From Aphodovivens sp036306585 (lineage in GTDB: Bacteria; Actinomycetota; Coriobacteriia; Coriobacteriales; Eggerthellaceae), in contig JAXJZF010000006.1 of assembly GCA_036306585.1 (NCBI GenBank), positions 1 to 64,000 of the forward strand: 64,000 bases of DNA. Reading direction: 5' to 3'. Positions within the stretch are counted from its first letter, which is position 1; the number at the start of each line of letters is the position of its first letter. The translations under genes were made by a program, and so were the position numbers. Under the pieces are notes generated by a model that had not been told where the DNA came from, did not search any database, and saw nothing but the letters and a program-made list of their open reading frames with translations. Positions 1 through 8,941 of this stretch are shown here, piece after piece.

Positions 1-1434
1 GTGCTGCGCATCATCAACGAGCCCACGGCGGCAGCGCTTGCCTACGGCTTGGATAAGACCAACAAAGACGAGAAGATTCTCGTGTTCGACCTGGGCGGCG
101 GCACCTTCGATGTGTCCATTCTGGAGCTGGGCGACGGCGTGTTCGAGGTAGCCTCCACCGCTGGCGACAACCACCTGGGCGGCGACGACTGGGATCAGCG
201 CGTCATCGATTGGCTGGCTGATAAGTTCCAGTCCGATAACGGCATCGATCTGCGCCAGGACAAGATGGCCCTGCAGCGTTTGAAGGAAGCTGCCGAGAAG
301 GCGAAGATGGAGCTATCCTCCACTACGCAGGCCAACATCAACCTGCCGTTCATCACGGCGGACGCCACCGGCCCGAAGCATCTGGATTACACGCTCACCC
401 GCGCGGAGTTCGAGCGCATCACCAAGGACCTGCTGGATCGCTGCAAGAAGCCTGTTGAACAGGCGCTGCATGACGCCGGCCTGTCCCTGGGCAGCATCGA
501 CGAGGTTATCCTGGTGGGCGGCTCAACCCGTATGCCCGCTGTGCAGGAGCTGGTGAAGCAGCTGACCGGCAAGACCCCCAACATGTCGGTGAACCCCGAC
601 GAGGTCGTGGCAATGGGTGCTGCCGTTCAGGGCGGCGTGCTCGCCGGCGACGTCGAAGGCATCTTGCTTTTGGATGTCACCCCGCTTTCCCTGGGCGTCG
701 AGACCATGGGCGGCGTGATGACCAAGATGATCGACCGCAACACCACCATCCCGACCCGCAAGACCGAGATTTACTCCACGGCATCCGATAACCAGACCTC
801 CGTTGAGATCCACGTCCTGCAGGGCGAGCGCCAGATGGCTGCCGACAACAAGACGCTGGGCCGCTTCCAGCTGACCGGCATCCCCGCTGCTCGTCGCGGT
901 GTGCCGCAGATCGAGGTCACCTTCGACATCGATGCCAACGGCATCGTGAACGTGTCCGCTAAGGACCTGGGCACCGGCAAACAGCAGCAGATCACCATCA
1001 GCGGTTCCACCGCGCTGTCCGACGACGAAGTGGATCGTATGGTGAAGGATGCCGAGGCCCATGCCGCCGAGGACGAGGCCCGCAAGGCCGAGGTCGAGGC
1101 GCGCAACAACTGCGACTCGCTGGTGAACGCCACCGAGCAGACGCTGTCTGAGGTGGGAGACAAGGCTCCTTCCGACGTGAAGAGCCAGGCTGAAGCCGCC
1201 ATCAACGAGGCGAAGAGCGCGCTGTCCGGTACCGACATCGAGGCGATCAAGTCCGCTACTGAGAAGCTGCAGCAGGCAGGTTACAAGCTGGCCGAGGTCG
1301 TGTACTCCTCCCAGCAGCAGGGCGCAGCCGGCGCTCAGCAGCCCGGCAACGCTGCAGGCGCGCAGCCGTCGGGTGACGATGACACTATCGAGGCAGACTA
1401 CGAGGTTGTGGATGACGACAAGGAAGGCAAGTAA
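1..1434 (+). CDS. dnaK: Chaperone DnaK (Hsp70), 5' end cut by window edge
   Basis: ATP-driven cytoplasmic chaperone that binds exposed hydrophobic segments of client proteins. The visible 477 residues begin inside the ATPase domain (RIINEPTAAALAYG), so the GTG at base 1 is an internal Val codon and about 160 residues lie upstream of the window. FDLGGGTFDVS is the phosphate-2 loop; LLLDVTPLSLGVET is the interdomain linker at about residue 221. The substrate-binding domain and a Q/A/G-rich acidic tail ending in EADYEVVDDD follow. The stop lies 2 nt before grpE, so the two are cotranscribed. The promoter, where HspR would be expected to act, is outside the window. Confidence 0.98.
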   Translation: MLRIINEPTAAALAYGLDKTNKDEKILVFDLGGGTFDVSILELGDGVFEVASTAGDNHLGGDDWDQRVIDWLADKFQSDNGIDLRQDKMALQRLKEAAEKAKMELSSTTQANINLPFITADATGPKHLDYTLTRAEFERITKDLLDRCKKPVEQALHDAGLSLGSIDEVILVGGSTRMPAVQELVKQLTGKTPNMSVNPDEVVAMGAAVQGGVLAGDVEGILLLDVTPLSLGVETMGGVMTKMIDRNTTIPTRKTEIYSTASDNQTSVEIHVLQGERQMAADNKTLGRFQLTGIPAARRGVPQIEVTFDIDANGIVNVSAKDLGTGKQQQITISGSTALSDDEVDRMVKDAEAHAAEDEARKAEVEARNNCDSLVNATEQTLSEVGDKAPSDVKSQAEAAINEAKSALSGTDIEAIKSATEKLQQAGYKLAEVVYSSQQQGAAGAQQPGNAAGAQPSGDDDTIEADYEVVDDDKEGK

Positions 1435-1436
1435 TC

Positions 1437-2213
1437 ATGCCTGCCGAGCCGAATGCGGCTCCCACCGAGCGCGGTGCGTCCGATGAGGCCGAAAGGGAAG
1501 AGATGACCATCGAGATCGAAGACGGCGACGCCGAGGCCAAGCAGGCCCGGGAAACCGCCGAGGAAACGAAAGCCGAGCAGGAGCAGGCCGCCGAAGAGAC
1601 TGCCGGCGATGCGAAGGCGACGGGTGAGGCGGAAGCCGGCGTGGAAGAGCCGGACGATGCCCCGGCCGAATCCGAGGCCCAGGCCGAGCAGGAGCAGCTC
1701 GCTGAGGATGCTGCCGCCAAGCTCCAGGAGGAACTGGACAAGGCGAAGGCCGAGGCTAAGGATTGGCAGGACAAGTTCATGCGCCTGCATGCCGAATGGG
1801 ACACCTACCGACGCCGCACGGCTGAGCAGCGAGAAGTCGAGAAGGCGCGTGCCTCCGAGAAGCTGGTCACGGGCCTGCTGCCGGTGATCGACGACTTCGA
1901 GCGCACCATCAAGTACGCCACGGACAACGGCGAGACGGGCCTTTTGGACGGTGTGCGCGCCGTGCACACCAAGTTCGTCGACGTGCTGTCCAAAGACGGC
2001 GTCGAGGTGATCGACCCCGCAGGCGAGCCGTTCGATGCGCTGCGGCATCAAGCGGTTGCCACGGTGCCCGATGAGGAGGCCTTCGACGAAACGGTGCACG
2101 AGGTGTATCAGAAGGGCTACAAGCTGGGCGACAAGGTCCTGCGTCCTGCCATGGTGGCGGTCACCACCGGCGGTCCTAAGCGCCCGAAGGAAGAAGACTC
2201 CGAGAAGGAGTAG
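1437..2213 (+). CDS. grpE: Nucleotide exchange factor GrpE
   Basis: Cytoplasmic exchange factor that releases ADP from DnaK. It has 258 residues, longer than the usual 190-210, because the first 95 or so residues are a very acidic Glu/Ala/Asp-rich extension. A coiled coil follows (about 85-150, including WQDKFMRLHAEWDTYRRRT), then the C-terminal beta domain with HQAVATVP and VLRPAMVAV. ATG lies 2 nt after the dnaK stop, in the standard dnaK-grpE-dnaJ order. The long acidic N-region is probably disordered. A terminator-like hairpin follows the gene (2241-2273). Confidence 0.96.
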   Translation: MPAEPNAAPTERGASDEAEREEMTIEIEDGDAEAKQARETAEETKAEQEQAAEETAGDAKATGEAEAGVEEPDDAPAESEAQAEQEQLAEDAAAKLQEELDKAKAEAKDWQDKFMRLHAEWDTYRRRTAEQREVEKARASEKLVTGLLPVIDDFERTIKYATDNGETGLLDGVRAVHTKFVDVLSKDGVEVIDPAGEPFDALRHQAVATVPDEEAFDETVHEVYQKGYKLGDKVLRPAMVAVTTGGPKRPKEEDSEKE

Positions 2214-2240
2214 TTCCCAAGCGGCATAGATAGAACGAAC

Positions 2241-2273
2241 AGCAAGGGCGGGCAGTTTTGGTCCGCCCTTGCT
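2241..2273 (+). terminator. Hairpin between grpE and dnaJ
   Basis: Perfect 11-bp stem AGCAAGGGCGG/CCGCCCTTGCT with an 11-nt loop, followed by TTAG. The short T tract suggests a partial terminator or an mRNA processing or stability element that lowers dnaJ-hspR relative to dnaK-grpE. Confidence 0.6.
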
Positions 2274-2308
2274 TTAGAAGGGTGTTTGAGAGGAAGGTGG
2301 TGGAGAGT

Positions 2309-3256
2309 ATGGCGGCTACTCCGGATTACTACAAGACCCTCGGCGTGCCACGTACTGCCACGGCCGATGAGATAAAGAAGGCGTTCCGCAAGCTGGCGCG
2401 CAAGTACCATCCCGACGCCGGTGGCGATGAAGCGAAGTTCAAGGAGATAAACGAAGCGTACGAGGTTCTGTCCGACGAGAAGAAGCGCAAGCTCTATGAC
2501 CAGTACGACACGGGCAATCCGAACCAGATCCCCCATGGGTGGAACGGGCAGGTGAACGTCGACGACATCTTCGGCAACGGCGGTTCCGGGTTCGGCAGCT
2601 GGGCAGACATCCTGGACAGCATCCGCCGCGGAGAAGGCGCTTTCGGGACAAACTGGAACTTCGACGGGTTCTCGGGGTTCGGCGGCAACGGCCGCGGGCC
2701 GCGCCCGCAGAAGGGCCAGGATATGAACGTCACGCTAGACGTGACGTTCGATGAGGCGTTTCGCGGTGCCACCAAGCGCGTGACCGTGCGCGTCCCCGGA
2801 CGCGGCGACGCCGAGACGCTCGATGTGAAGGTGCCCGCCGGCGCGGTGGATGGCGGCCGCTTGCGTTTCCGCGGCAAGGGCGGGGTCGGCCAAGCGGGCG
2901 GAGAGGCGGGGGATCTGCTGATCACCACGCGCATCCAGCCTCATCCGTATTACCAGCGCGAAGGCGCCGACGTCGTCATGGATGTGCCGGTGACCGTGGC
3001 GGAGGCGGCTTTGGGCGCGAGCGTCGTCGTGCCCGCCCCCGACGGCACCAAGGTGCGCGTGAAGATCCCCGCCGGAACGCAGGACGGCGCGAAGCTCGCC
3101 GTTCGCGGCAAAGGTGCGCCCAAGGTGAAGGGTTCCGGCGCAGGCGATCTGCGCATCGCCGTGCGCGTGAAGGTGCCGCGTTCGATGAACGAACGACAAC
3201 GCAAGGCCATGGAAGATTTCATGGCGGCAACCACTGAGGAAGTGAGGTCATGGTGA
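2309..3256 (+). CDS. dnaJ: J-domain co-chaperone, DnaJ/CbpA-like without zinc finger
   Basis: Stimulates DnaK ATPase and delivers clients. ATG 2309 is chosen because AGGAAGG lies 9 nt upstream and the protein then begins at the J-domain; an open frame runs further 5' but does not look coding. Of 315 residues, the J-domain covers 5-68 with HPD at 34-36. A Gly/Phe-rich segment spans about 75-130, then two beta-barrel C-terminal domains (from about 135 and 215). The CxxCxGxG zinc-finger repeats of classical DnaJ are absent and I see no Cys at all, so the architecture is CbpA-type (class B) although it sits in the dnaK operon. The last 7 nt overlap hspR. Confidence 0.94.
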   Translation: MAATPDYYKTLGVPRTATADEIKKAFRKLARKYHPDAGGDEAKFKEINEAYEVLSDEKKRKLYDQYDTGNPNQIPHGWNGQVNVDDIFGNGGSGFGSWADILDSIRRGEGAFGTNWNFDGFSGFGGNGRGPRPQKGQDMNVTLDVTFDEAFRGATKRVTVRVPGRGDAETLDVKVPAGAVDGGRLRFRGKGGVGQAGGEAGDLLITTRIQPHPYYQREGADVVMDVPVTVAEAALGASVVVPAPDGTKVRVKIPAGTQDGAKLAVRGKGAPKVKGSGAGDLRIAVRVKVPRSMNERQRKAMEDFMAATTEEVRSW

Positions 3257-3639
3257 AAGGCGACGACCGCACCGACAGGAACCGACCGCTCTACATGATC
3301 GGCGTGGCGGCGCAGCTGGCGGGCGTGCATCCGCAGACCCTGCGTGCCTACGAGCAGAAGGGCCTGGTCTCGCCGCAGCGCACTAGCGGCAACACGCGCA
3401 TGTACTCGCAGGCCGACATCGAACGGCTCGAGCTCATCAATGAGCTTACCAACGAGGGCATCAACCTCGCCGGCGTGATCCGCATCCTCGACTTGAAGGG
3501 CCGCCTTGACGAGCGCGACTCCGAGATCGACGACCTGCATAAGCGCGTGCGCCGCCTGGCCGACCGCGTGCACGAGTTGGAAACGCGCGCGAACGTGACC
3601 GCGCTGGTCAGAGTGTCGGACATCCCCAGGCTCATGTAG
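3250..3639 (+). CDS. hspR: HspR, MerR-family heat-shock repressor
   Basis: Transcriptional repressor of the dnaK operon and clpB in actinobacteria, using DnaK as co-repressor. It has 129 residues: a MerR-type winged HTH (about 15-85, with HPQTLRAYEQKGLVSPQRT and NTRMY) and a C-terminal coiled coil (about 85-115). The start ATG overlaps the dnaJ stop by 7 nt, so it is translationally coupled and autoregulated with the operon. Position and HTH type decide the name. I found no clear copy of the HAIR operator (CTTGAGT-N7-ACTCAAG) ahead of clpB; the dnaK promoter is not visible. Confidence 0.92.
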   Translation: MVKGDDRTDRNRPLYMIGVAAQLAGVHPQTLRAYEQKGLVSPQRTSGNTRMYSQADIERLELINELTNEGINLAGVIRILDLKGRLDERDSEIDDLHKRVRRLADRVHELETRANVTALVRVSDIPRLM

Positions 3640-3734
3640 GGTGCTCCGCCGGCATGCGCGCCGATGGGGAGCCCAGCCGCTTATGCTCGACCTGATTGAT
3701 AGAAGCTCTAGTCATCCGAAAAGGAGGAATGACT

Positions 3735-6455
3735 ATGAACATGGGTAATTTGAACAAACTGGCGCTCACCGCGCAGGAGGCGCTGCAGCAGACGCTGGCC
3801 ATCGCCTCCGATGCGCAGGCAGCGCAGGCGGAGCCCATCCACATGCTGAAGGCTCTGCTGGAATCGAAGGAGAACAACCTCTCCGCCATCATCAAGCGCA
3901 TCGGCGCCGATCCGGCCGCCATGCGTGCAAGCGTGAACGCACACATTGAGAGCATGCCGAAGGTGAGCGGCGGCAACGCGCCGTTCGGCATGAGCGGCGT
4001 CCCCAGCCAGGCGCTGATGAACCTGCTGGACAATGCCGTGAAGATCGCCGAGAAGCTCGGCGACAGCTACGCCACCAGCGAGCATCTGCTCATCGCCCTT
4101 TCCGAGGATAAGGGCGAGGCGGGCCGCATCCTCAACTCCTCGGGCGTGACGCGCAAGAACATCGAAGCCGCCTATGAGGAACTGCGCGGCGACACCCGCG
4201 TCACCGACCCTCAGGAGAAGGCCCAGTTCGAAGCACTCGAACGCTACGGGCAGAATCTCACCCAGCAAGCGCGCGAGGGCAAGCTCGACCCGGTGATCGG
4301 TCGCTCCGAGGAGATTCGCCGCACCATCCAGGTGCTCTCCCGCCGCACCAAGAACAACCCGGTGCTCATCGGCGAGCCCGGCGTGGGCAAAACCGCCATC
4401 GTCGAGGGCCTGGCACAGCGCATCGTCGCGGGCGACGTGCCGTCCAGTCTGAAGGACCGCGAGCTGGTGTCGCTGGACATGGCGTCCATGCTGGCGGGCG
4501 CGAAGTATCGCGGCGAGTTCGAGGACCGCTTGAAGGCGGTGCTGCGCGAGGTGAAGGAAAGCGACGGGCGCATCATCTTGTTCATCGATGAGCTGCACAC
4601 CATCGTGGGCGCCGGATCGTCGGGTGACAGCCCCATTGATGCCGGCAACATGCTCAAGCCCGCGCTTGCCCGTGGCGAGCTGCATGCCATCGGCGCCACC
4701 ACGCTGGACGAGTACCGCAAGTACATCGAGAAGGATGCCGCGCTCGAGCGTCGCTTTCAGCCGGTGGTGGTCGGCGAGCCCACGGTGGAGGACACCATCG
4801 CCATTCTGCGCGGTTTGAAGGAGAAATACGAGATCCATCATGGTGTGCGCATCACCGACGCCGCCATCGTGGCGGCAGCCGAGCTGTCCAACCGCTACAT
4901 CTCCGACCGCTTCCTGCCCGACAAGGCCATCGACCTGATGGACGAGGCGGCCAGCCGCCTGCGCATCGAGATCGACTCCATGCCCGAGGAAGTGGACGCT
5001 GCCGAGCGCAAGCTCACCCAGATGCAGATCGAGGAGCAGGCGCTCATGAAGGAAAGCGACGACGTGAGCAAGGAGCGCCTGGAGGCGCTGCGCCGCGATA
5101 TCGCCACCGCCAAGGATGAGTTGAACGCTCGCAAGGCCGAATGGAAGAACGAGAAGGACGTCATCCAGAACGTCCAGACGCTCAAAGCCGACATCGAGGC
5201 AGCACAGAACGAGGAAGAGCGCGCCACCCGCGAAGGCGATCTGTCACTGGCTTCCGAGATTCGCTATGCGCGCATTCCCGGCTTGAAAAAGAGGCTCGCC
5301 GAGGCCGAGAAGGTGCTTAACGAGAAGCAGGAAGACGGAGCCATCTTGAAGGAGGAGGTGTCAGAAGACGAGATCGCCGAGGTCGTGAGCACGTGGACGG
5401 GCATCCCCGTGAACAAGATGATGCAGGGCGAGATGGAAAAGCTGGTGGACTTGGAAGACAAGCTGCATGAGCGCGTGGTGGGTCAGGATGAGGCGGTGAA
5501 GGCCGTGGCCGGCGCCATCCGTCGTAACCGCGCGGGCCTTTCCGACCCCAACCGCCCCATCGGGTCGTTCCTGTTCCTGGGCCCCACCGGCGTGGGCAAG
5601 ACCGAGCTGGCGAAGGCACTGGCCGAGTATCTGTTCGACACCGAGAAGGCCATGGTGCGCATCGACATGTCCGAGTACATGGAGAAGTTCAGCGTGCAGC
5701 GTCTGATCGGGGCGCCTCCGGGATATGTGGGCTATGACGAGGGCGGCCAGCTGACCGAGGCAGTGCGCCGTCGCCCCTACAGCGTCATCCTGCTCGATGA
5801 GATGGAGAAGGCTCATCCCGACGTGTTCAACGTGCTGCTGCAGGTGCTCGATGACGGTCGCCTGACCGACGGCCAGGGCCGCATGGTCAGCTTCAAGAAC
5901 ACCATCATCATCATGACGTCCAACGTGGGCAGCCAGTACATCCGCGAGTTCTCGGCGGAACAGGGCAACCAGTCCATGGGCAAGATGATGGAGGAGATCG
6001 CCTCGGGTGATGTGGAGACGGGGGCCAAGCGCCTTGCCGAGCTGGCGACCAAGGTGCAAGACGCCCTGCGCGCCACGTTCCGCCCCGAGTTCCTCAACCG
6101 CATCGACGACGTGATCACGTTCAACGGGCTGTCCATCGAGGCCATGGAGCCCATCGTGAAGTTGCAGCTGAAGGACGTGCACCATCGTTTGTCCGACCGC
6201 CGTGTGACGTTGGATGTGTCCGATGCCGCGATGGAGCACCTGGCCATCGACGGGTTCGACCCGGTGTACGGTGCCCGTCCGCTGAAGCGCCTGATTCAGC
6301 GCGAAGTTGTAGATCGCATCGCACAGAAGATCGTCGAGGGCAAGCTGCCCGACCGCAGTCACGTGCTCATCGACATCAACGACGAGGGCGACTACGACTG
6401 CAAGGTGGAGCCTCCCATGGATCTGGATGCCAACTGGGACGATCTGCTGCACTGA
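3735..6455 (+). CDS. clpB: ClpB disaggregase (Hsp100)
   Basis: Hexameric AAA+ disaggregase that works with DnaK to pull polypeptides from aggregates. ATG 3735 is preferred (AAGGAGG at 3721-3727, 7-nt spacing); ATGs at 3729 and 3741 are alternatives. About 906 residues: Clp N-domain (1-150), NBD1 with Walker A GEPGVGKTA near 213, a middle coiled-coil domain (about 400-530), NBD2 with GPTGVGKTE near 616, and the pore segment GAPPGYVGYDEGG. Length and the middle domain separate it from ClpA/ClpC. It lies 95 nt after hspR with its own SD, and a strong terminator follows at 6502. Confidence 0.97.
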   Translation: MNMGNLNKLALTAQEALQQTLAIASDAQAAQAEPIHMLKALLESKENNLSAIIKRIGADPAAMRASVNAHIESMPKVSGGNAPFGMSGVPSQALMNLLDNAVKIAEKLGDSYATSEHLLIALSEDKGEAGRILNSSGVTRKNIEAAYEELRGDTRVTDPQEKAQFEALERYGQNLTQQAREGKLDPVIGRSEEIRRTIQVLSRRTKNNPVLIGEPGVGKTAIVEGLAQRIVAGDVPSSLKDRELVSLDMASMLAGAKYRGEFEDRLKAVLREVKESDGRIILFIDELHTIVGAGSSGDSPIDAGNMLKPALARGELHAIGATTLDEYRKYIEKDAALERRFQPVVVGEPTVEDTIAILRGLKEKYEIHHGVRITDAAIVAAAELSNRYISDRFLPDKAIDLMDEAASRLRIEIDSMPEEVDAAERKLTQMQIEEQALMKESDDVSKERLEALRRDIATAKDELNARKAEWKNEKDVIQNVQTLKADIEAAQNEEERATREGDLSLASEIRYARIPGLKKRLAEAEKVLNEKQEDGAILKEEVSEDEIAEVVSTWTGIPVNKMMQGEMEKLVDLEDKLHERVVGQDEAVKAVAGAIRRNRAGLSDPNRPIGSFLFLGPTGVGKTELAKALAEYLFDTEKAMVRIDMSEYMEKFSVQRLIGAPPGYVGYDEGGQLTEAVRRRPYSVILLDEMEKAHPDVFNVLLQVLDDGRLTDGQGRMVSFKNTIIIMTSNVGSQYIREFSAEQGNQSMGKMMEEIASGDVETGAKRLAELATKVQDALRATFRPEFLNRIDDVITFNGLSIEAMEPIVKLQLKDVHHRLSDRRVTLDVSDAAMEHLAIDGFDPVYGARPLKRLIQREVVDRIAQKIVEGKLPDRSHVLIDINDEGDYDCKVEPPMDLDANWDDLLH

Positions 6456-6501
6456 GATATCGAGCGGCTTGGACCGTCAATCAGGAACTCGGTGAACCCG
6501 C

Positions 6502-6535
6502 ACGGGGCCTGCGACCCATCCGTCGCAGGCCCCGT
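6502..6535 (+). terminator. Rho-independent terminator after clpB
   Basis: Perfect 14-bp stem ACGGGGCCTGCGAC/GTCGCAGGCCCCGT with a 6-nt loop CCATCC, followed by TTCCGTT. It closes the heat-shock cluster. Confidence 0.85.
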
Positions 6536-6582
6536 TTCCGTTGAGGGGGACCTGCGGCGCGCAGCGCGGCGGCAAAGTGTTG

Positions 6583-6588
6583 TAGACT
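6583..6588 (+). promoter_or_regulatory. -10 box TAGACT, leaderless spacing
   Basis: TAGACT ends 7 nt before the ATG at 6596, so the first transcribed base would be at or next to the A of the start codon. No SD and no clear -35. Confidence 0.45.
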
Positions 6589-6595
6589 TTACCCC

Positions 6596-6742
6596 ATGCG
6601 GAAAAAGAAAGCGGACATACGCAGGAACGCGCAGAACGCGGAGTCGCCGGCGATGGCGTACCTCATCGTGCTGCTGTTCTTCATCTGCTTCCTCATCCTT
6701 CTGTGGGTGCTGGTAGTGGGAACGAGGTTCCTCGTTGGCTAG
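6596..6742 (+). CDS. Small single-pass membrane protein, 48 aa
   Basis: A short open frame of 48 codons: a basic N-terminus (MRKKKADIRRN), a polar stretch, then one strongly hydrophobic helix (about 20-41), ending RFLVG. The charge pattern predicts a single membrane span with the N-terminus in the cytoplasm. No SD precedes it, but a -10 box lies 7 nt upstream, suggesting a leaderless mRNA. It ends 43 nt before trkH, so a role linked to potassium uptake is possible, comparable in size and place to small subunits such as KdpF, but I see no sequence similarity that proves it. Function unknown. Confidence 0.55.
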   Translation: MRKKKADIRRNAQNAESPAMAYLIVLLFFICFLILLWVLVVGTRFLVG

Positions 6743-6785
6743 CTCGGCGGCATCCATTCATCGCAGGACGGCGTAGGGGGAGACC

Positions 6786-8327
6786 ATGTGGCAGCGGTTC
6801 ACCCTCAATGACGTGCGCACCATCGGCCATTACCTGGGCGTGCTCATCCTGCTCATGGCAGCCGCCATGGCGGTGCCGTTTTTGGTGGCGCTGGCGTTCC
6901 GGGAGTGGAAGCCGGCGGCAAGCTATCTGCTTTCCATCGGCATTTCGCTTATCTTAGGCTCGGCACTGCGCCTTCTGCGTGTGACTCCCGCGCGTTTGAC
7001 CAGGCGTCAGGCACTTGCCGTCACCGGGTTCGCCTGGATCGTGCTGGCGTTCATTGCCGCCATTCCCTTGTTTTTCTCGGGCCATTTCAATCGTTTCCTA
7101 GACGCCTTGTTCGAATGCGTTTCCGGGTTCACTACCACCGGCGCGAGCTTGGTGGTGGATTTGGACCACCTTTCCATGGCGGACAACGCCTGGCGTTTCA
7201 TCCTGATTCTTCTGGGCGGTTTAGGCTTGGTCGTAGTGGCGTTGGCGCTGGGTCTTTTCGGCAAACGATCAGGCGCGTCGTTGTATTCCTCCGAAGGGCG
7301 CAGCGACCATCTGGTGCCCAATGTGGTGCAGACCACCCAGTTCATCGCCAAGTTCGCGTTGGCATTCATCCTGATCGCCACCGTCATCCTGACCGTCGTG
7401 CTGGTGTTTGCGGGCATCCAGCCTGTGCGCGCGGTGTTCCATTCGGCGTGCCTGTCGGTCTCGGCGTTCATGACCGGCGGGTTCACTCCCATGTCGCAGA
7501 GCGTGATTTACTATCACTCTTTCCCGCTCGAGGTCATCCTCATGGTGCTGATGCTGGCGGGCGCCATCAGCTTCACGCTCCATGCCGAGCTGCGTAAAGG
7601 GCGCATTGCGGCGTTTTTCCGCGATATCGAGATCCGCACGATGCTGGTGTGGATCGCTGTTGCCACCTGCGTTATGGCAGCATCGCTTTCGATGAGTCTT
7701 TCGTTCAACGATCTTCCCAGCATGTTGCGCCGAGGCGTGTTCATGGTGGTGTCGTCGTTTTCCACTACGGGCTTCCAGAACATCACGACCAACCAATTGG
7801 CGGGTGTGTTCTCATCTGGCGCGTTCATCATGCTGGCGGTGCTCATGGCGGTGGGCGGCAGCGCCGGGTCGACGTCGGGCGGTGTGAAGCTTCTGCGCAT
7901 GGGCGTCATGGCGAAATCCATCATCTCCACCATCCGCGAGACGGTGGCGCCTGATTCCGCGCGCGTTGCCGTCACGTATTACCGTCTGGGACGCCGCCGC
8001 GTCACGCCCGACATCGTGAAGGAAGCCATGACGGTGTTCGTGCTGTACGTGGCCACCTATGCCGTCGGCGCGCTGGTAGGCATCGCGCATGGCTACGATG
8101 CCACGCAGGCGATCTTCGAATCGGTTGCCATGGCTTCGAACGGCGGCGTGGTGTCGGGCCTGGTCGCACCCGATATGCCACTTTCTCTGGAGCTGTTCTA
8201 CATCTTCGAGATGTGGGCGGGCCGTCTTGAATTCGTCACTCTGCTGGCAATCTTGGTCGAAGTGGTGGCGTCGGCCATCCCCAACCGAGTGCGCCATGCC
8301 GTCCGCGCTGCGGGGGCGAAGCGCTGA
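6786..8327 (+). CDS. trkH: TrkH/KtrB-family potassium uptake channel subunit
   Basis: Integral membrane K+ translocating subunit. The 513 residues show the four-repeat pore pattern with filter loops GFTTTGASLV (about 115), SAFMTGGFTPM (about 225), SSFSTTGFQNI (about 322) and ASNGGVVSG (about 445), each with the conserved Gly. SD AGGGGGAG lies just upstream of ATG. The regulatory NAD-binding partner TrkA/KtrA is not adjacent; the next gene (overlap TGATG) is an unrelated secreted protein. Whether the partner is TrkA-like or KtrA-like cannot be told here. Clear family assignment. Confidence 0.95.
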   Translation: MWQRFTLNDVRTIGHYLGVLILLMAAAMAVPFLVALAFREWKPAASYLLSIGISLILGSALRLLRVTPARLTRRQALAVTGFAWIVLAFIAAIPLFFSGHFNRFLDALFECVSGFTTTGASLVVDLDHLSMADNAWRFILILLGGLGLVVVALALGLFGKRSGASLYSSEGRSDHLVPNVVQTTQFIAKFALAFILIATVILTVVLVFAGIQPVRAVFHSACLSVSAFMTGGFTPMSQSVIYYHSFPLEVILMVLMLAGAISFTLHAELRKGRIAAFFRDIEIRTMLVWIAVATCVMAASLSMSLSFNDLPSMLRRGVFMVVSSFSTTGFQNITTNQLAGVFSSGAFIMLAVLMAVGGSAGSTSGGVKLLRMGVMAKSIISTIRETVAPDSARVAVTYYRLGRRRVTPDIVKEAMTVFVLYVATYAVGALVGIAHGYDATQAIFESVAMASNGGVVSGLVAPDMPLSLELFYIFEMWAGRLEFVTLLAILVEVVASAIPNRVRHAVRAAGAKR

Positions 8328-8941
8328 TGGGCGGCCTGTTCTCACTCGTTGCGATTCGCGTGCGGCGCTTGGGCGCCGCGATGCTGGCGGCGGCTGCCGT
8401 CCTGTGCGTTGCATGGGCACTCTGCGCGCCGAGCGCGGCATGGGCGGACGGCGAAAACCGCGTGAATCCCCAGCAACGTCCCGACAGCTCGTTCATCTAC
8501 GACACGCAGATCTCGACGCTCAACACCGCCGACACCTACTACGACGGCCAGACCGTCCAGGTGGTGGGCGAGGCGACGGGCGACATCATCCACGCCGAAG
8601 CAGACGGGAGCCACCGGTGGGTGAACCTCGCTTCCGAGGAGCAGGGCATCACCTACGCCATCGCCGTGTACATGTCGGAAACCGCCGCCTCGCGCATTGA
8701 CACGCTAGGCGGCTACGGCAGCACGGGCACCACGCTTCAGGTGCGCGGCACATTCCATCTGGTCTGCCCCGACCACGAGGGCGTGACCGACATCCATGCG
8801 ACGGTGGTGCAGGTGGTCGATTCCGGCTCGTCCCATCCCGACCAGCTGGTACTGTCCGATTTCGCGCCTGGCTTGGCGGCCGTGGCTATCGGGTTCGCGC
8901 TGATGTTCGTGTTCCATCGCCTGCGGGAGCGCCAGCGATGA
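8327..8941 (+). CDS. Exported membrane-anchored protein with OB-like domain
   Basis: 204 residues. A basic N-terminus and hydrophobic helix end in APSAAWA-DG, a typical signal peptidase I site near residue 41. The extracytoplasmic middle (about 60-170) is beta-rich, with G-x-V-x-V-x-G-E, a later G-x-Y and D-I-H-A-T-V-V-Q-V-V: the layout of bacterial OB-fold cargo domains (my inference). A C-terminal hydrophobic helix (about 180-197) followed by RLRERQR anchors it with the tail inside. It overlaps trkH (TGATG) and rsgA (ATGA), so the three are translationally coupled. No specific function can be assigned. Confidence 0.8.
   Translation: MGGLFSLVAIRVRRLGAAMLAAAAVLCVAWALCAPSAAWADGENRVNPQQRPDSSFIYDTQISTLNTADTYYDGQTVQVVGEATGDIIHAEADGSHRWVNLASEEQGITYAIAVYMSETAASRIDTLGGYGSTGTTLQVRGTFHLVCPDHEGVTDIHATVVQVVDSGSSHPDQLVLSDFAPGLAAVAIGFALMFVFHRLRERQR

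Noticed and set aside
3640..3734. HAIR operator (CTTGAGT-N7-ACTCAAG) expected before clpB
   Set aside because: No convincing match on either strand in the gap.
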